Below are positions 30,231 through 41,062 of a DNA stretch of 64,000 bases, in pieces. Origin of the DNA: Micrasema longulum (Eukaryota; Arthropoda; Insecta; Trichoptera; Brachycentridae); assembly GCA_022494885.1 (NCBI GenBank), contig JAGVSM010003694.1, positions 62,001 through 126,000 of the forward strand, in the 5' to 3' direction. The notes beneath the pieces were generated by a model that worked only from the letters and a program-made list of their open reading frames with translations, did not search any database and had not been told where the DNA came from. Positions within the stretch are counted from its first letter, which is position 1; each line of letters begins with the position of its first letter. The position numbers and the translations under genes are program-made.

Positions 30231-31239
30231 TATGAGGATCACTACAGATTAATCAAATACCTTGTTTTTCTACCTATAAATTTCGTTTAAAAATTGGTTT
30301 CTCTTAATGTTATTCAATTTTAAATTTTATCCATTTCTAATAAAGTCCATAAAATCTAACACAAAGTGTCTCGAAAACAATCTATAAAAAATCTGATGTG
30401 AAGAAATGCATTTTTTTCCATAATAATAAAACAAAGTGAAACTAAGTATTTAAATTTAATTTTTTCATGACAATTTTAATAATAAAGTAACGACGTATTA
30501 CTGCAAATTTTAAAATTCTTTTTTTAGTTACAAAAAAAAATGTTTCTGTGTACTCCAATGTAGTGGAGATTCAATACTATTATTATTAAACTACTCGTAA
30601 CGTACGTCTTGGACTAATTTTATATTAAGTAAGAATGGGACAAATTCTGAACGTCAACTTCAAAAAGATTTTACGCAACTCTTAAAATAGTTCTACGATA
30701 ATGGTCTAATAATGACATATGAATTTCAACAAAACAAGGGGACTGTATATTGCTTCGTCTCGTATTTAGGTACAGCAGAAAATATTAGAATTTAAATATT
30801 AAGTGCATCTTTATATTGAACACTTAGGTAGTATAACATGTTAATGTAAGATCTTAAAAATTAAAAGCGATTGCAAATACCTTGACTCAACATTCAACAG
30901 AAATTTTGAGTTTAAAAAACATATAATTATTATTTGCACGAGGCTTTGAGTTTTAATTATAAAATTTCATCAGTTGAAGAATGTAATAATAAGGTTTGTT
31001 TTTGCTCTTTACTATGAAGCAGTTTTCTGGGTTAAATCAGGATAAAAAAAAATCTGTTACACGTTATAAAATTACATTTTCAAAGAAGTTAATGTTATTT
31101 AATAAAAAATATATATTATAAAAAAAGATTTAAGACTAGATCTAACTAGGACCATTCAACGATTTTGTTTTCTTAGTTCAGTTATTAGTACCCTTATTTT
31201 ACTAGGTATTTTAAGGATTATTAATAAATAAAAACCTTA
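30231..31239. other. AT-rich, no gene seen
   Basis: No supported feature on either strand. Confidence 0.45.
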
Positions 31240-31520
31240 CAGTCTAAAGGAAGACACCAAGTCACTATAACCACCCCTAATGGACCAAAGTAACGCTAAA
31301 CAATGTGTCTTGACCCACTCACTTAGGGGATCGTACTCCAAAGACCGAACATCTTGCGTGATGAAAATTAAACGAACTCTTGGAATTCGCGCTGTAAAGC
31401 TCATATATTTCTATTATGCCCATTCCACATAAACGATGGCCTGTAATTTGTGTAACCGGCCCTAACTTGACATTAGACTTCCCTTTGACTTAAACAAACC
31501 CCTTAAACCGAATACTTAGT
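31240..31520. other. GC-richer unique segment
   Basis: Contains CACCAAGTCACTATAACCAC, CTTAGGGGATCGTACTCCAA, GTAACCGGCCCTAACTTGAC. No repeat copy noticed and no long frame. Confidence 0.25.
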
Positions 31521-31686
31521 AAGTTACACACCTTTGATACTGGAGTAATTATTATTAAAACATTATCACCAATCTTTCATAAATTCTCGTAAAATTATCG
31601 TGTGAGATAATAAATAACATTTGGATGAAATCAAAGAATATAAATAATTATTCATTTTATTAGGTAAACAAACAGTATGTACACAT

Positions 31687-32290
31687 ATGACACCAAAACA
31701 ATTATACGCTAAAGCAATACTCACTTATAGATTCAAATACTACTCTTACTCAAATGAAAGACATAACCCCCCCGATACATCACATCCAAATAATATAATC
31801 ACTAGATCCTCAACACATAGACAACTTAAAAAAATACAAACTAATACCACTTTCGGACAAAGGGATTTTGAGTATTATTCAATTAAAATCTATAACTTAC
31901 TTCCACTATCTATTAAAGCAATTAGTAATGAGAAAATGTTTAAAAAGGCTATAAAAAAATGGATAGTGGAGCTAGGTAGAAGTAAAATGGATTGTATCAT
32001 TCGCCTATACCAATACTGATTCAACTGCTTCACAACTGTATAGCTTATGTTAGGTTTTTGTTATTTTCATTGTGTGTTTTGTAATATAAGTGATATAGAT
32101 GTACATAAATACCTTGTTTTTTAAACTGTCTGAATATTTGTGAATTATGTTTGTTTTTTAAGTTAGTCTTCTTTGTTCATTCTCAAATATTATTTCAAAA
32201 AACTAAATTGTTAAGTGTCTTTGGCACGGAAAACCCCAGTGAGGTCACATTATTTTTATTATTAATTATAGTTTGTAAGTGAAAAATATA
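31687..32290 (+). pseudogene. Jockey/CR1-like LINE C-terminus and 3' UTR
   Basis: A 110-codon frame (31687-32019) includes QLYAKAILTYRFKYYS, INTRSSTH-like IITRSSTHR, TTFGQRDFEYYSIKIYNLLP and FKKAIKKWIVELG. This is the terminal ORF2 segment of a non-LTR element, the same family as 61660-62930. The 3' UTR follows, containing the conserved GGCACGGAAAACCCCAGTGA segment at about 32225 and an (AATA)n tail at 32290-32306. The polymerase domain is absent. The C-terminal frame itself is intact. Confidence 0.75.
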
Positions 32291-32309
32291 AATAAATAAA
32301 TAAAATATA

Positions 32310-33375
32310 TTGCCAATTTCTTTGTATATTAGTGTAAGAAACTCGTGCACACACTAAAAAAATTGTTTACACTTAATACAATAATTTAAATTATGTTAAA
32401 TATAATAAATGTAAAAGAAACGAAATGAAAAAATATGTATATAATAATAATAATAAAGTTAAATATCTGTTTCTCTCTAAATTTGAATAAATTTGTAGTT
32501 TACTAACATAAAAATATGGTACCTTCGTTAACAACATTTTAAACTTAATTAATTTTTTTTTTTCAAGTTTAAGAAGAAAAAAATGGGTGAGTATTTTTAA
32601 TTTAGAGACAGACATAATAATATCTAGTTGGCCAAACAGTTCATTTTTCTAGTTGAAAAATTTGCGTTCACATTGGAATTAGAATTTAACATAATTTTGA
32701 AGTTATGGAGTGAGGAGAGAACATGCTGTGAGTATATAAAAATGACTAGGATGACTATTGATTTAGAAAATAACAAATTTATTGCTGCAAATATTGATTT
32801 TAACACTAATTTGTTTATCTCGCCGATGTAGCAAATTTGAATAATTTTAAAACTTGTTATTACTTGTTTATCATAAAACTTAGCGGTAAGAACTTGTATT
32901 CGTAATAGTGGAAACAATGTCAACCCTTTCTTGAACATTGTCCACCCTTCTTTACATCCCCCTCTCTTTAAGAGTCTTCCACCATCCCCTCTCTCTACCT
33001 CCACCCTTACCCATGCCGGACCTCGTCTCTAACTTTACTTTTAATAGTTAGAGTAAATGGGCACTTGCTTACATTTCTAGGTAGTAATTTGAAGGCCCCA
33101 CTATTAAATTTGCGCAGCGACTGTTGGCTTGATAATTAAGGTCAGAAGGTACAATTACCTATTTGTCATTAGCAATTAATTGCCTTGAAGTTAATATTCA
33201 GTGTTTAATTTCAAAAGTTTAAATTAACTGTTTTAAATTATGTACTGTGAATTCTTACTGCGAACAAAACTTAAAGTTTTGTTCTTAATGAATGCGTAAA
33301 TATAATTACTATTTAAAGCATTAGCTTTAGGTTAAACCTTTCAACTTATGTTAGTTAATATATATAATATATAAT
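32310..33375. other. AT-rich, no gene seen; pyrimidine tract
   Basis: Short frames only (67-126 codons), the longest (32624-33004, minus) crossing a pyrimidine tract at 32941-33010 and without a recognisable domain. The tract resembles, on the minus strand, the G/A-rich run beside the ribozyme motif at 18709-18740. Confidence 0.4.
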
Positions 33376-33384
33376 GTCATACTG

Positions 33385-33435
33385 ATGTTTTACGTTTACC
33401 GACTTCGTGATCTACCCGTCTCTTCGTCAGAACTT
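33385..33435 (-). ncRNA. Hammerhead relic
   Basis: Minus strand: CUGACGA (33424-33430) is perfect, extra A, GAGAC for stem II 5' side, but the 3' side is AUCAC and GAAA has become GAAG. A possible plus-strand partner CUGAUGA near 33630 lacks a stem II. Confidence 0.4.
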
Positions 33436-33784
33436 TCACTAGATTATTATGTAAATACTAAAATACACTGTCACCTCGATATATATGCACAGGTTACAGG
33501 ACGCGACAACCACCGGTTCTAAACATGCATTAATTGCATTCGATTATTAATCAGCTTCCCTACTTTTTGAAGAGGTTCCAACACTTTAAGGTGTCGTTGT
33601 ATTTTAGTATGATGAAAATGACATCAACTCTGATGATGAACGTTGTTATGTGATCTGAAGCATCAAAAATCGTACGAACAACCCACGGCATGATAACCCA
33701 GAAAAAGTCATCATGCATATAATGTTTATTTAGCTTAACTTTTCATAATAATGATTGCATTTTTAAAAATACTTGCATTAAAAA

Positions 33785-33860
33785 ATCACAGTATTCACAT
33801 GAAACGGCTTGCCAGGAATCAAACCTTGTATCGTATGGCAGCCAAACAAGCTGTTTATGT
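33785..33860 (-). mobile_element. SINE-B head relic, minus strand
   Basis: TTGCCAGGAATCAAACC (reversed B box) with a TTCACATGAAAC block; only ~75 bp are recognisable. Confidence 0.4.
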
Positions 33861-34394
33861 TTTTCGTTGTCTTTTTTTTTGAGTTTCCGAAAAAACCTTA
33901 ATATGTATTCCCACTTACACCACCCTGTTTAGCGGGCAAAAGTTTTTATTCGGTGATGAATATTGAGTTTTTTTTAGGTACATCGTAATTTATAACATAC
34001 AAATTATTTTTGTTCATCTTTTTGAAAAATGTGTTTACACTTTGAGTATTTCTGAATTGTTGATCTTACTGTCTCCTTTGTATTTTATTTTTACTTCTCT
34101 TCATTCTTTTTTTTATTGTACTTCCCTTTTTCACACTTCAGTATTTATAAATTGTTGGTTAATTGTGATTTTTAATTTATTTTTTAATCTTATTTTTTTA
34201 TAAAAAAAACTGACTATTAACTTAAATGTATACATTAATACAATAAGATTGGTAATTTTACTCAAATTTTTCTACTGAAATTTGTATTACTGCGAAAATT
34301 GCTTTATTGAAATTTTATCAACTACCTTTAGTTTAAAATCTTCTCCTTATATTGCTTTTTCAAAATTTCAATATTACTTGCTTTACCTGTTATT
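33861..34394. other. No gene seen
   Basis: A/T-rich, low-complexity sequence. Confidence 0.45.
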
Positions 34395-34930
34395 CTTTCT
34401 TTTTTCTCTGCTGCATTGACATGTTATTATATTTTTAAACTACTTTTAATTACTTATATTGTGTATGTATATAAAATCAATATATTGCTGTTCTTACTAT
34501 GTGTCATTAATTTTGAAGATGTTTTTAAATTGACATAAATTTATTTTCTTATTTAAAGATTCTTCTCATCGTTTCTTTGAATCCCTTAAAATATGTTTGT
34601 GTAAATTTATGTTTTTCCTTTTTAAAACAATTGTTTTTGATATTTTATTTTATTTTTACATCTGAGCATGTTTTTCATTCTTTATTTTAATTTTTAACTT
34701 TTGATTACTTTTACAAATTTTCTTCATTTTTTTACATTAATTTTATTTTTTTAACAACTTCTATTTATGTTTATTTTCCTTCTCTTTTTTAAACTTTAAT
34801 TAATAACCTTACATATAATTACTGTATAATATGGAAACTTCACTGGTTAACTTCATTAGAGTTAAGTCTAACTGTGTAAAATATAAAACTTTGTAACTGT
34901 ACTGTATGTTTCCTAAATAATAAAAAAAAT
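34395..34930 (+). repeat. LINE-like 3' UTR repeat, copy 2
   Basis: Same-strand partner of 10715-11340 with the same terminal TGTTTCCTAAATAA and A-rich tail. Confidence 0.65.
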
Positions 34931-35205
34931 ATTTTGTAGAATTCATTATTCTCTTTACATGTAAAAAAGACAAAGAGCCGTATAATTGAATAAAATGTAA
35001 AATTTGTACGTTGTAAAAAAAAACGATATCACAACTTCGTGACAATAAATCCAAAACAAAATAATGTTAGTTCTATTAACATAATCACCAAAGCGGAATT
35101 TAATTTAGAAAATTCTGTGGAATTATTAAACTATGAATTAGTTTTCCTTGGGAGGCGATAATACATTAACAGTAATGCGGCCTTTGTAAAAGTCTAACAT
35201 CTTGT
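34931..35205. other. No gene seen
   Basis: A/T-rich sequence; an 81-codon minus frame extends into the LINE UTR and is unsupported. Confidence 0.4.
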
Positions 35206-35207
35206 AA

Positions 35208-35400
35208 TTATCTTAAGGCGCCGCCCATCCTAACCCCCGCCCCCCGGTTGGGCCCTGCGATCCGCCCACGGGAGTTAGAACCTGCTCTCCCTGAGTCGGA
35301 ATAAGGTGACATTCTTGACCCTTGGATCCTCGGATCCACGGAGACCTTGCACGTGTCTTTAAATAGTTTTAATACTGAAATTAACGGATTTGGGCCCGAA
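35208..35400. other. GC-rich unique island
   Basis: GGCGCCGCCCATCCTAACCC, CCGCCCCCCGGTTGGGCCC, GATCCGCCCACGGGAGTTAG and TGGATCCTCGGATCCACGG. It is among the highest-GC stretches in the window. A 77-codon minus frame crosses it with no domain. It could be a promoter-type CpG cluster. Confidence 0.3.
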
Positions 35401-35637
35401 ATTAACGCTTGTAGGAAATACTTAGAAAGTTTAATGGTCAAATTCTTAAGTCGTTCGGCGTTTAAAATTACACTCCGTAAACAAATATAATACGTCTGAT
35501 TTTGTAAATTATATTTTTAACTTACTACACATCAATGGGACTTTTTTATATCAATCAATATATTTTTCTAAAAACCTAACTTTATTAATATAGTTATTAA
35601 AATAATATTTGATAAAAAGAACATACATTTAAATTTG

Positions 35638-36180
35638 TTATAACAGAGAGGGAAACCTTTCTGAAGACGGGAATATGGAAGTCTAGGTACTTACAGGGCT
35701 TATGACCTGTCATTGGCTGGTTTAAATAGCTACTTTACACAATGTGTAACATTCACGATTCTGCCTATGTTTGAACATCTGAATTTCCTCAACTCTTCCA
35801 TCTGTTGACTTTTGTGAAGTAAAAGAGCTAAAACCTTAATCATGCGTGTGAGATTCATCCGGCTGAACCAATTCACCTACTAGGCAACGCCTGAAAATAA
35901 TTTTCCAATTTAGTAAACTTCCTATTTTACAAAAGTCAACAGATGGAAGAGTTGAGGAAATTTGGATGTTCAAACATAGGCAGAATGTTAAATGTTACAC
36001 AATGTGTAAAATGGCCACTCTAACTAGCCAACGACAGGTTATAAGCCCTGTAAGTGCCTGGACTCCCATATTCTCTTCTCGAAAATGTTTTCCCTCTCTG
36101 TTGCAATAAATTTAAATATAAACAACTCCCTAGGGAGAAAATCTAGCCAGTCTGCAAGCATTTGGCATATTCAAAACATT
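35638..36180. repeat. D-family long inverted pair, ~190-bp arms
   Basis: The left arm 35638-35830 and right arm 35930-36115 are reverse complements over nearly 190 bp. Examples are ACAGAGAGGGAAA / TTTCCCTCTCTGT, CTTACAGGGCTTATGACCTG / CAGGTTATAAGCCCTGTAAG and TCCTCAACTCTTCCATCTGT / ACAGATGGAAGAGTTGAGGA. The ~100-bp loop has GCTAAAACCTTAATCATGCG and CAACGCCTGAAAATAATTTT. The left arm contains a degenerate hammerhead, CUGUUGA...GAGCUAAAACC. This is the best complete example of the D pair. Confidence 0.8.
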
Positions 36181-36972
36181 ATTGAACATACATTTAATAC
36201 ATAAATTGTATGACAATAACTAATGATTCGTTTAAAAATCCAATTTAATAATCAAAAAACATTGATGTTTGTGTTTTGATATTTCATTTATTTATACGAG
36301 CAGTGGCGGTATTTCCATAGAAGCCCATAAGCCGGGCTTGCCTATAAATTTTATTTCAAAATTACCGAATCTGGACCAAACGCTTAAAAATAATTCATTT
36401 CGTTGTTTAAATTTCGCGCCGCATGAGAATTAGAGATCTGTTCGACGTTGGTACTGTTCGCATCCCGAGATCCGAACCGCATGAAATCTGTGTGCGCGAA
36501 CGACACTATGTCCTCTTATCTTGCTCACGCACGTGGGCTTCTTATGGGGCTTATTTCACGGCGCAACTCGCATGTGATGCAGACAGTAAACTCATCAAAT
36601 GTTTGTATGTATATGTTGAGTTTTATATGGGAATCTGAAGCCAGCTTCTTTAAGGTAAAGTTAGCAGAGAGCGCCTCTCGTATTTCGTATCGAACAAACT
36701 TTACGATTGTTTATTATGCTCTTTTTTACGGAATTTGATAATTTTAAACGGTTTTTTTTATCTTAATTGTATAAAGACCCGTACTGGTTAAAATTTACGA
36801 TAATTTACTTCATTTTGTGCAAACGTCATATATAAAATGAATTTGGAGATGGCCGACGTTTCTTTTTTATTTGCCTATCTACTTTCCTTTTCCTATATCT
36901 TAAATCAATTATAATTTAAATTTATGTATCTATGGGTTCCGATGACTATTATTCAACTCTACGTACGCTATA

Positions 36973-37142
36973 TTATATTGATGTTACTTATTGGTAATGT
37001 TGATATTTGAGGAATTCCTTTATTTAAAAGTATATTGTGTTTTCTTTATTTCGTTTATTATATTGATGTTACTTATTGGTAATGTTGATATTTGAGAAAT
37101 TCCTTTATATAAAATTATATTGTGTTTTCTTTATTTCGTTTA
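36973..37142 (+). repeat. 85-bp tandem duplication, two copies
   Basis: 36973-37057 and 37058-37142 are almost identical (TTATATTGATGTTACTTATT ... TTTCTTTATTTCGTT), with a few changes (GGAATTCC/GAAATTCC, TTTAAAAGT/TATAAAATT). Confidence 0.9.
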
Positions 37143-37271
37143 TTTGAACAACCTCAAAAAGATTATCCTATGCATATTTAAAAAAATATTGTTATTCGTC
37201 ATAATATGCCGTTTGGATGCTTTGTAGACTGTACAACTGTAGTGAAGAAAGCTCACATCATGTTTTTACAC

Positions 37272-37530
37272 AAATGAATTTATCATCATTCCTTTTCCGC
37301 GCCTAATAGTGCATAGAGTACTGCAATCGCAGTGTGTCTTGATCATTTTTGCTACATAAAGGTAAGATGATCAGTCTTACGCTTCAAGTACCAGTCCAGG
37401 GACTATGACACATTCTAGTGTAAAAACACCTTTTTAAATAAATATTTCATATCAACTATGTCGGGAATCGAACCGAGACCTTTTACATGGTAGGTAAATG
37501 CGCTGGCCACTATACTATGAGGCTGTCAGA
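37272..37530 (-). mobile_element. SINE-B, minus strand, near full length
   Basis: Reversed tail ATCATCATTCC, then GTAAGATGATCAGTCTTACG, CCAGTCCAGGGACTATGA, ATATTTCATATCAACTATG, a reversed B box TCGGGAATCGAACCGAG and reversed A box GGCCACTATACTATGAGG. Confidence 0.75.
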
Positions 37531-37610
37531 GAATTACACCACATGTGAATTAAAAAAATATATATATGGGCTTGCCTTACTCGTAAACCCTAGGCACGCT
37601 ACCGTATACG

Positions 37611-38165
37611 AGTAAATATTAATATAAAATTACGATGGTTTGAAAGGCACTACAATTCGATCACTATAACAATGCCCTGTAAAAACAAGAATATTTATAT
37701 CAGTCAAAAAAAATATATCTGATGTTCATAACCGTAGGCAAAACTTTCCTTTTCCAAATTTAATGCTAGATCGGCCCTCATGCATTACCACTTATTTGCA
37801 TCCATCTAATTTAAGTTAACTGTTATTTATAAAGTAATTGAATGTTATTATGTATTTGGATATTCTTTCTTTTGTTTGTTTAACGCCAACAGAGAAGCCC
37901 AAACGGAATTTTTTATTATTATTCTAGATTCGTAAGTAGACATTAAAAACCTGTATTTATGGTTCCGTGTTCTTAAATCACACTTTGACCAATTTATTTC
38001 AATTTAGTCAATACGGGTAAATTGAAAAAATAATTTATTTTATTTACAATTGAAATTGTTTTTTTTTCAGTTTATTTTTCTAACTTTTTAAACAAGGCTG
38101 TTGGCATGTTATTTGTCAGGGTGGGTAAACAAACGTAACATCTAAATGGTTTTAACGAATAAAGG
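37611..38165. other. No gene seen
   Basis: A/T-rich sequence. Confidence 0.45.
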
Positions 38166-38169
38166 TTCT

Positions 38170-38825
38170 GTGAAATAGATAACATCGGTCATCTCCGTCA
38201 ACGATTCGGGTTTATTAATCTAGAAGTCTGCGCTCCTCCGGACAAATTGAACCGATATATTTGTGTCAAAAAAGATTATTATACAAACAAACATTTTCGT
38301 CGAGCAAACTCCATCAGGGCCTATATAAATCATCCATCTCCGTCCATAAATCTTACCGGACCGTACTGGCCCGAACTACATAATGAGCAATCCTTTCAGT
38401 GGGCATTTATCAGCTGCCGACCGCAAATATATAGCGATGGACCAAATCCCGTATCATCCGGGAAATTTATCGGTCATCTAGAAAGCTGGGCACACAAGAG
38501 TCCGAGCCACTAAAAGGTAAACCGAAGTCCAATAATCCTAATTGATAACCGGTCCTCACTCCCCTTATATCGATAATATTAACTATTACTGGGAAATCTC
38601 CAAACCTAATATTGGCCCACGTCTTATGGTATCCGCCGCAGATCGGTTCGACTTGCAGATTCGGCAAATATCGGCATATCGCTGAGAGTTTAGCCCCCGT
38701 CAAGGCGGCCCTTTTCCGATTATAGCTTACATAAACACTCTATCCATTATGTTTGTCCATGGCTACCCGGCTGCCCGGCTGCCCACGCTTGTTGGTCCGG
38801 CGTGTGTTTGGATTAGGACACCGAA
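38170..38825. other. GC-richer unique island of ~650 bp
   Basis: The longest stretch of balanced composition in the window: CATCTCCGTCAACGATTCGG, ACCGGACCGTACTGGCCCG, CGCCGCAGATCGGTTCGAC, CAAGGCGGCCCTTTTCCG and a CCCGGCTGCCCGGCTGCCCA short tandem. Plus-strand (38247-38513, 88 codons) and minus-strand (38467-38703, 78 codons) frames have no recognisable domains and may just reflect fewer stops. No repeat elsewhere in the window matches. Candidate conserved noncoding element, unannotated exon or foreign insertion. Confidence 0.35.
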
Positions 38826-39004
38826 GGAGAAAATCTTCTTACACTTTGGAACTTGGTCTTTTTGATCAATTCGATTGTATTGCATAGGAAATTTAACAAA
38901 TTGAGCTACTTATTTTACAGTAATTCAGAAATATACAATTAAATACAAATATCCAAATTCAATAGCAGATCAACTCACCTTTTTAACTTTTAAAAGACTA
39001 ACAA

Positions 39005-39425
39005 ACCATCACGCCATTTCCCCGGAGGGGTAGACAGAGAGGATAGAACGCCACACCTCTCTGTCCTGGCACACTTCCTTTGCTTACTTCACATTCATAC
39101 ATCTTCTCATGCACGCACGTTGATTATTCCGACTTTTCACATGACCACTTTCAAGAATTTGTTGTACTTGGTCATGCCATGTCTTTCTCGGCCTTCCTCG
39201 ACTTCTACAACCAGACACATTCGCATCATAAATCTTTTTAGCCGTTCTTTCATCATTCATTCGCTCCACATGACCGAACCATCGCAAAAGACCTTTCTTA
39301 ATTTTGTCGATAATGCTTAACTCAGCCTTGCATTCTGCTCTAATTTCGACATTAGGGCACCTATCATACATTGTTTTAAAAGATTGTGGTAAATAATCCC
39401 TTTGCGCGCGGTGATGTAACATCGT
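39005..39425 (-). pseudogene. LINE C-terminal relic (RCMN tail family), minus strand
   Basis: This is the best-preserved of four copies. The minus strand reads TMYDRCPNVEIRAECKAEL, SIIDKIKKGLLRWFGHVERM, TAKKIYDANVSGCRSRGRPR, KTWHDQVQQILESGHVKSRN, QRACMRRCMNVK and, past a stop, AKEVCQDREVWRSILSVYP. The 112-codon frame 39084-39422 is uninterrupted up to that stop. It is the C-terminal domain downstream of the polymerase. The 5' end joins the R540 repeat at about 39400-39425. The junction may represent 5' truncation on insertion into, or next to, that repeat. Confidence 0.8.
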
Positions 39426-39968
39426 GTTACCGCTAGTAAAAGACGGAATATTCTAAAGTTTGGACATTTGAAAAAAAAAGAAAAACATGGAGACTACTGT
39501 TTAATAATTGTTTTTCCATAACTTATGGAAAAAAACATACAATTTAGCCCTGTTATCTAGCCCTGAGCAAAATAAATTAAAAATCACAAATACACCGCTG
39601 ATGTTACGCGCGTGCATCCCCCATCATTGTCATTAAACGACTGATGACTAAATCTGTTTTATATGACACCCACCGCAAAACACCGTCTTTGTCTTCCTGG
39701 TTATGAATTCTATCTTCGTGCTCTTTTTTGTATAAGTTATCTGTATAGATGTGTTGCTGAATAAGCGGACATTCATTCTTCGCGTAGCGAGGAAAAATAT
39801 TTTTTGTATTTACATTTAGCATAGTTATACTAATTTTACTTTCCAAATCGGGTGTGAAAATGTGCATTTGAAGATTACGGAAAATACGGATTTGTCATTA
39901 AAAAAAATAAAAGAGATATATCAAGTCTTGTGTCCTATGTCGACTAGTGTGACATCACAGCCACACAA
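39400..39968 (-). repeat. R540 dispersed repeat, copy on minus strand
   Basis: The minus strand begins GTGTGGCTGTGATGTCACAC, passes ACTAGTCGACATAGGACACA, GGAAAGTAAAATTAG, CGAAGAATGAATGT and ends GGTAACACGATGTTACATCA then CCGCGCGC. It matches 49890-50450 and 48890-49430. It starts TGTG and ends near ACA, which is LTR-like, but conserved sequence continues past ACA in the other copies. An 87-codon minus frame inside has no known domain. Confidence 0.6.
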
Positions 39969-40117
39969 GAGTTAACTTTTATTACATTTTATTTTTTTAA
40001 TAATATTACATTTTCAGTTACATTTTTATACATTCTCTCTTTTTTCTTTTTTTCTTTATTTTCTCATCCTTTTGGCAAACTTTACAATTCTGTGTGTTAT
40101 AATGTTCCTAGTTCAAT

Positions 40118-40420
40118 ACTACGGGAATTGGATATAAAAGCGGCAAAAATTAGAGCATTTAGTTGTACGGCAAAGTTTCTCGAAAACGTGTGAAAAAAAA
40201 TGGTTTTAGTAAAAATGAGCTACTTCAATAATTTCATAAGTTCTTCTAAATCAACCAATGATAGAGCGTTGAAATAGATTTCCGGTTTCCGGGAAGTTAA
40301 CCCACTAACCAGTACCACGTCAACTCATCGAAGAGAACTAGTGACTCCACGAGCGGAGTAATTAAAAAAATACCATACCTAAAAACCGTAGCGTTGTTAA
40401 AACGATACACATATTTTTGG
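40118..40420 (+). repeat. Dispersed repeat Y, copy 2
   Basis: Same-strand partner of 20415-20745. Confidence 0.55.
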
Positions 40421-40434
40421 ATTAGTTTGAAAGA

Positions 40435-40535
40435 AATAAATAAAACCACTGAGCTTTCTCATTGGACTTGTTGTAACATTGTATGAGTTGTAACTATGTA
40501 CTACTCGGGTGGTTTCAATAAATAAATAAATAATA
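40435..40535 (+). repeat. LINE 3' terminus with (AATA)n tail
   Basis: TTGTAACATTGTATGAGTTG then GGGTGGTTTCAATAAATAAA, a tail form common in insect LINEs. Confidence 0.4.
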
Positions 40536-40797
40536 TCACAAAACGTAAAACTATTTTTAAATGCGTTAATCATCTTGTTTAATGAAGAATCGTCAATTTA
40601 AACGAAAACATACATAAAGCAAAACGCTTATTTTATTGATTCTGCATACAATTTTCTAAAAGAATTCGAGGTTCTATACTTGTGAAAAAATCATAATTGG
40701 TAATTTAACATTTTAGATATAAAAAACATTATTTACTTTACTTATAACTGAGAATATAAAAAAATTGAAAAAATTTTTTTCATTACGACTTATTTTA
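40536..40797. other. No gene seen
   Basis: A/T-rich sequence. Confidence 0.45.
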
Positions 40798-41062
40798 TCA
40801 TCCTCATTATCATTCTCTTTCCGTATGTAATGTTGCATAAGGCACTGCATTAGTACACCAATTGCAGCGTATTGTAATAATGTTTTTTGTTACATGAAAA
40901 TCAGATGATCAGTCTTACGCTTTAGGCACCATTCTAAGGACTATGATATATTCTAGCGTGAAAACACAATTTTTAATAAATATTTCATATCAACTATGCC
41001 GGGAATCGAATTAGAGACCTCCATCATGGTAGGCAAACCCGCCGACCATAACACCATGACTT
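40798..41062 (-). mobile_element. SINE-B, minus strand, near full length
   Basis: AAGGCACTGCATTAGTACAC, GATGATCAGTCTTACGCTTT, ATATTTCATATCAACTATGC, then reversed B box GCCGGGAATCGAATTAG and reversed A box at 41041-41060. Confidence 0.75.

Larger units (their letters stand above)
36305..37610. mobile_element. Possible DNA-transposon-like unit (weak)
   Basis: It starts CAGTGGCGGTATTTCC with GCCGGGCTTGCC downstream, a form seen at ends of insect hAT-like transposons. A loosely inverted GGCTTGCC...CTAGGCACGCTACCG lies at 37569-37603. No transposase is recognisable; frames at 36423-36738 overlap and are not similar to anything I know. The terminal match is poor, so the limits are tentative. Confidence 0.2.

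Noticed and set aside
32624..33004. 126-codon minus-strand frame
   Set aside because: The longest frame in the window, but it covers a purine/pyrimidine tract and A/T-rich DNA with no recognisable domain or start context.
33625..33665. CUGAUGA at ~33630 as the right partner of the 33.4-kb hammerhead relic
   Set aside because: No pairing stem II and GAAG instead of GAAA; kept only as a remark.
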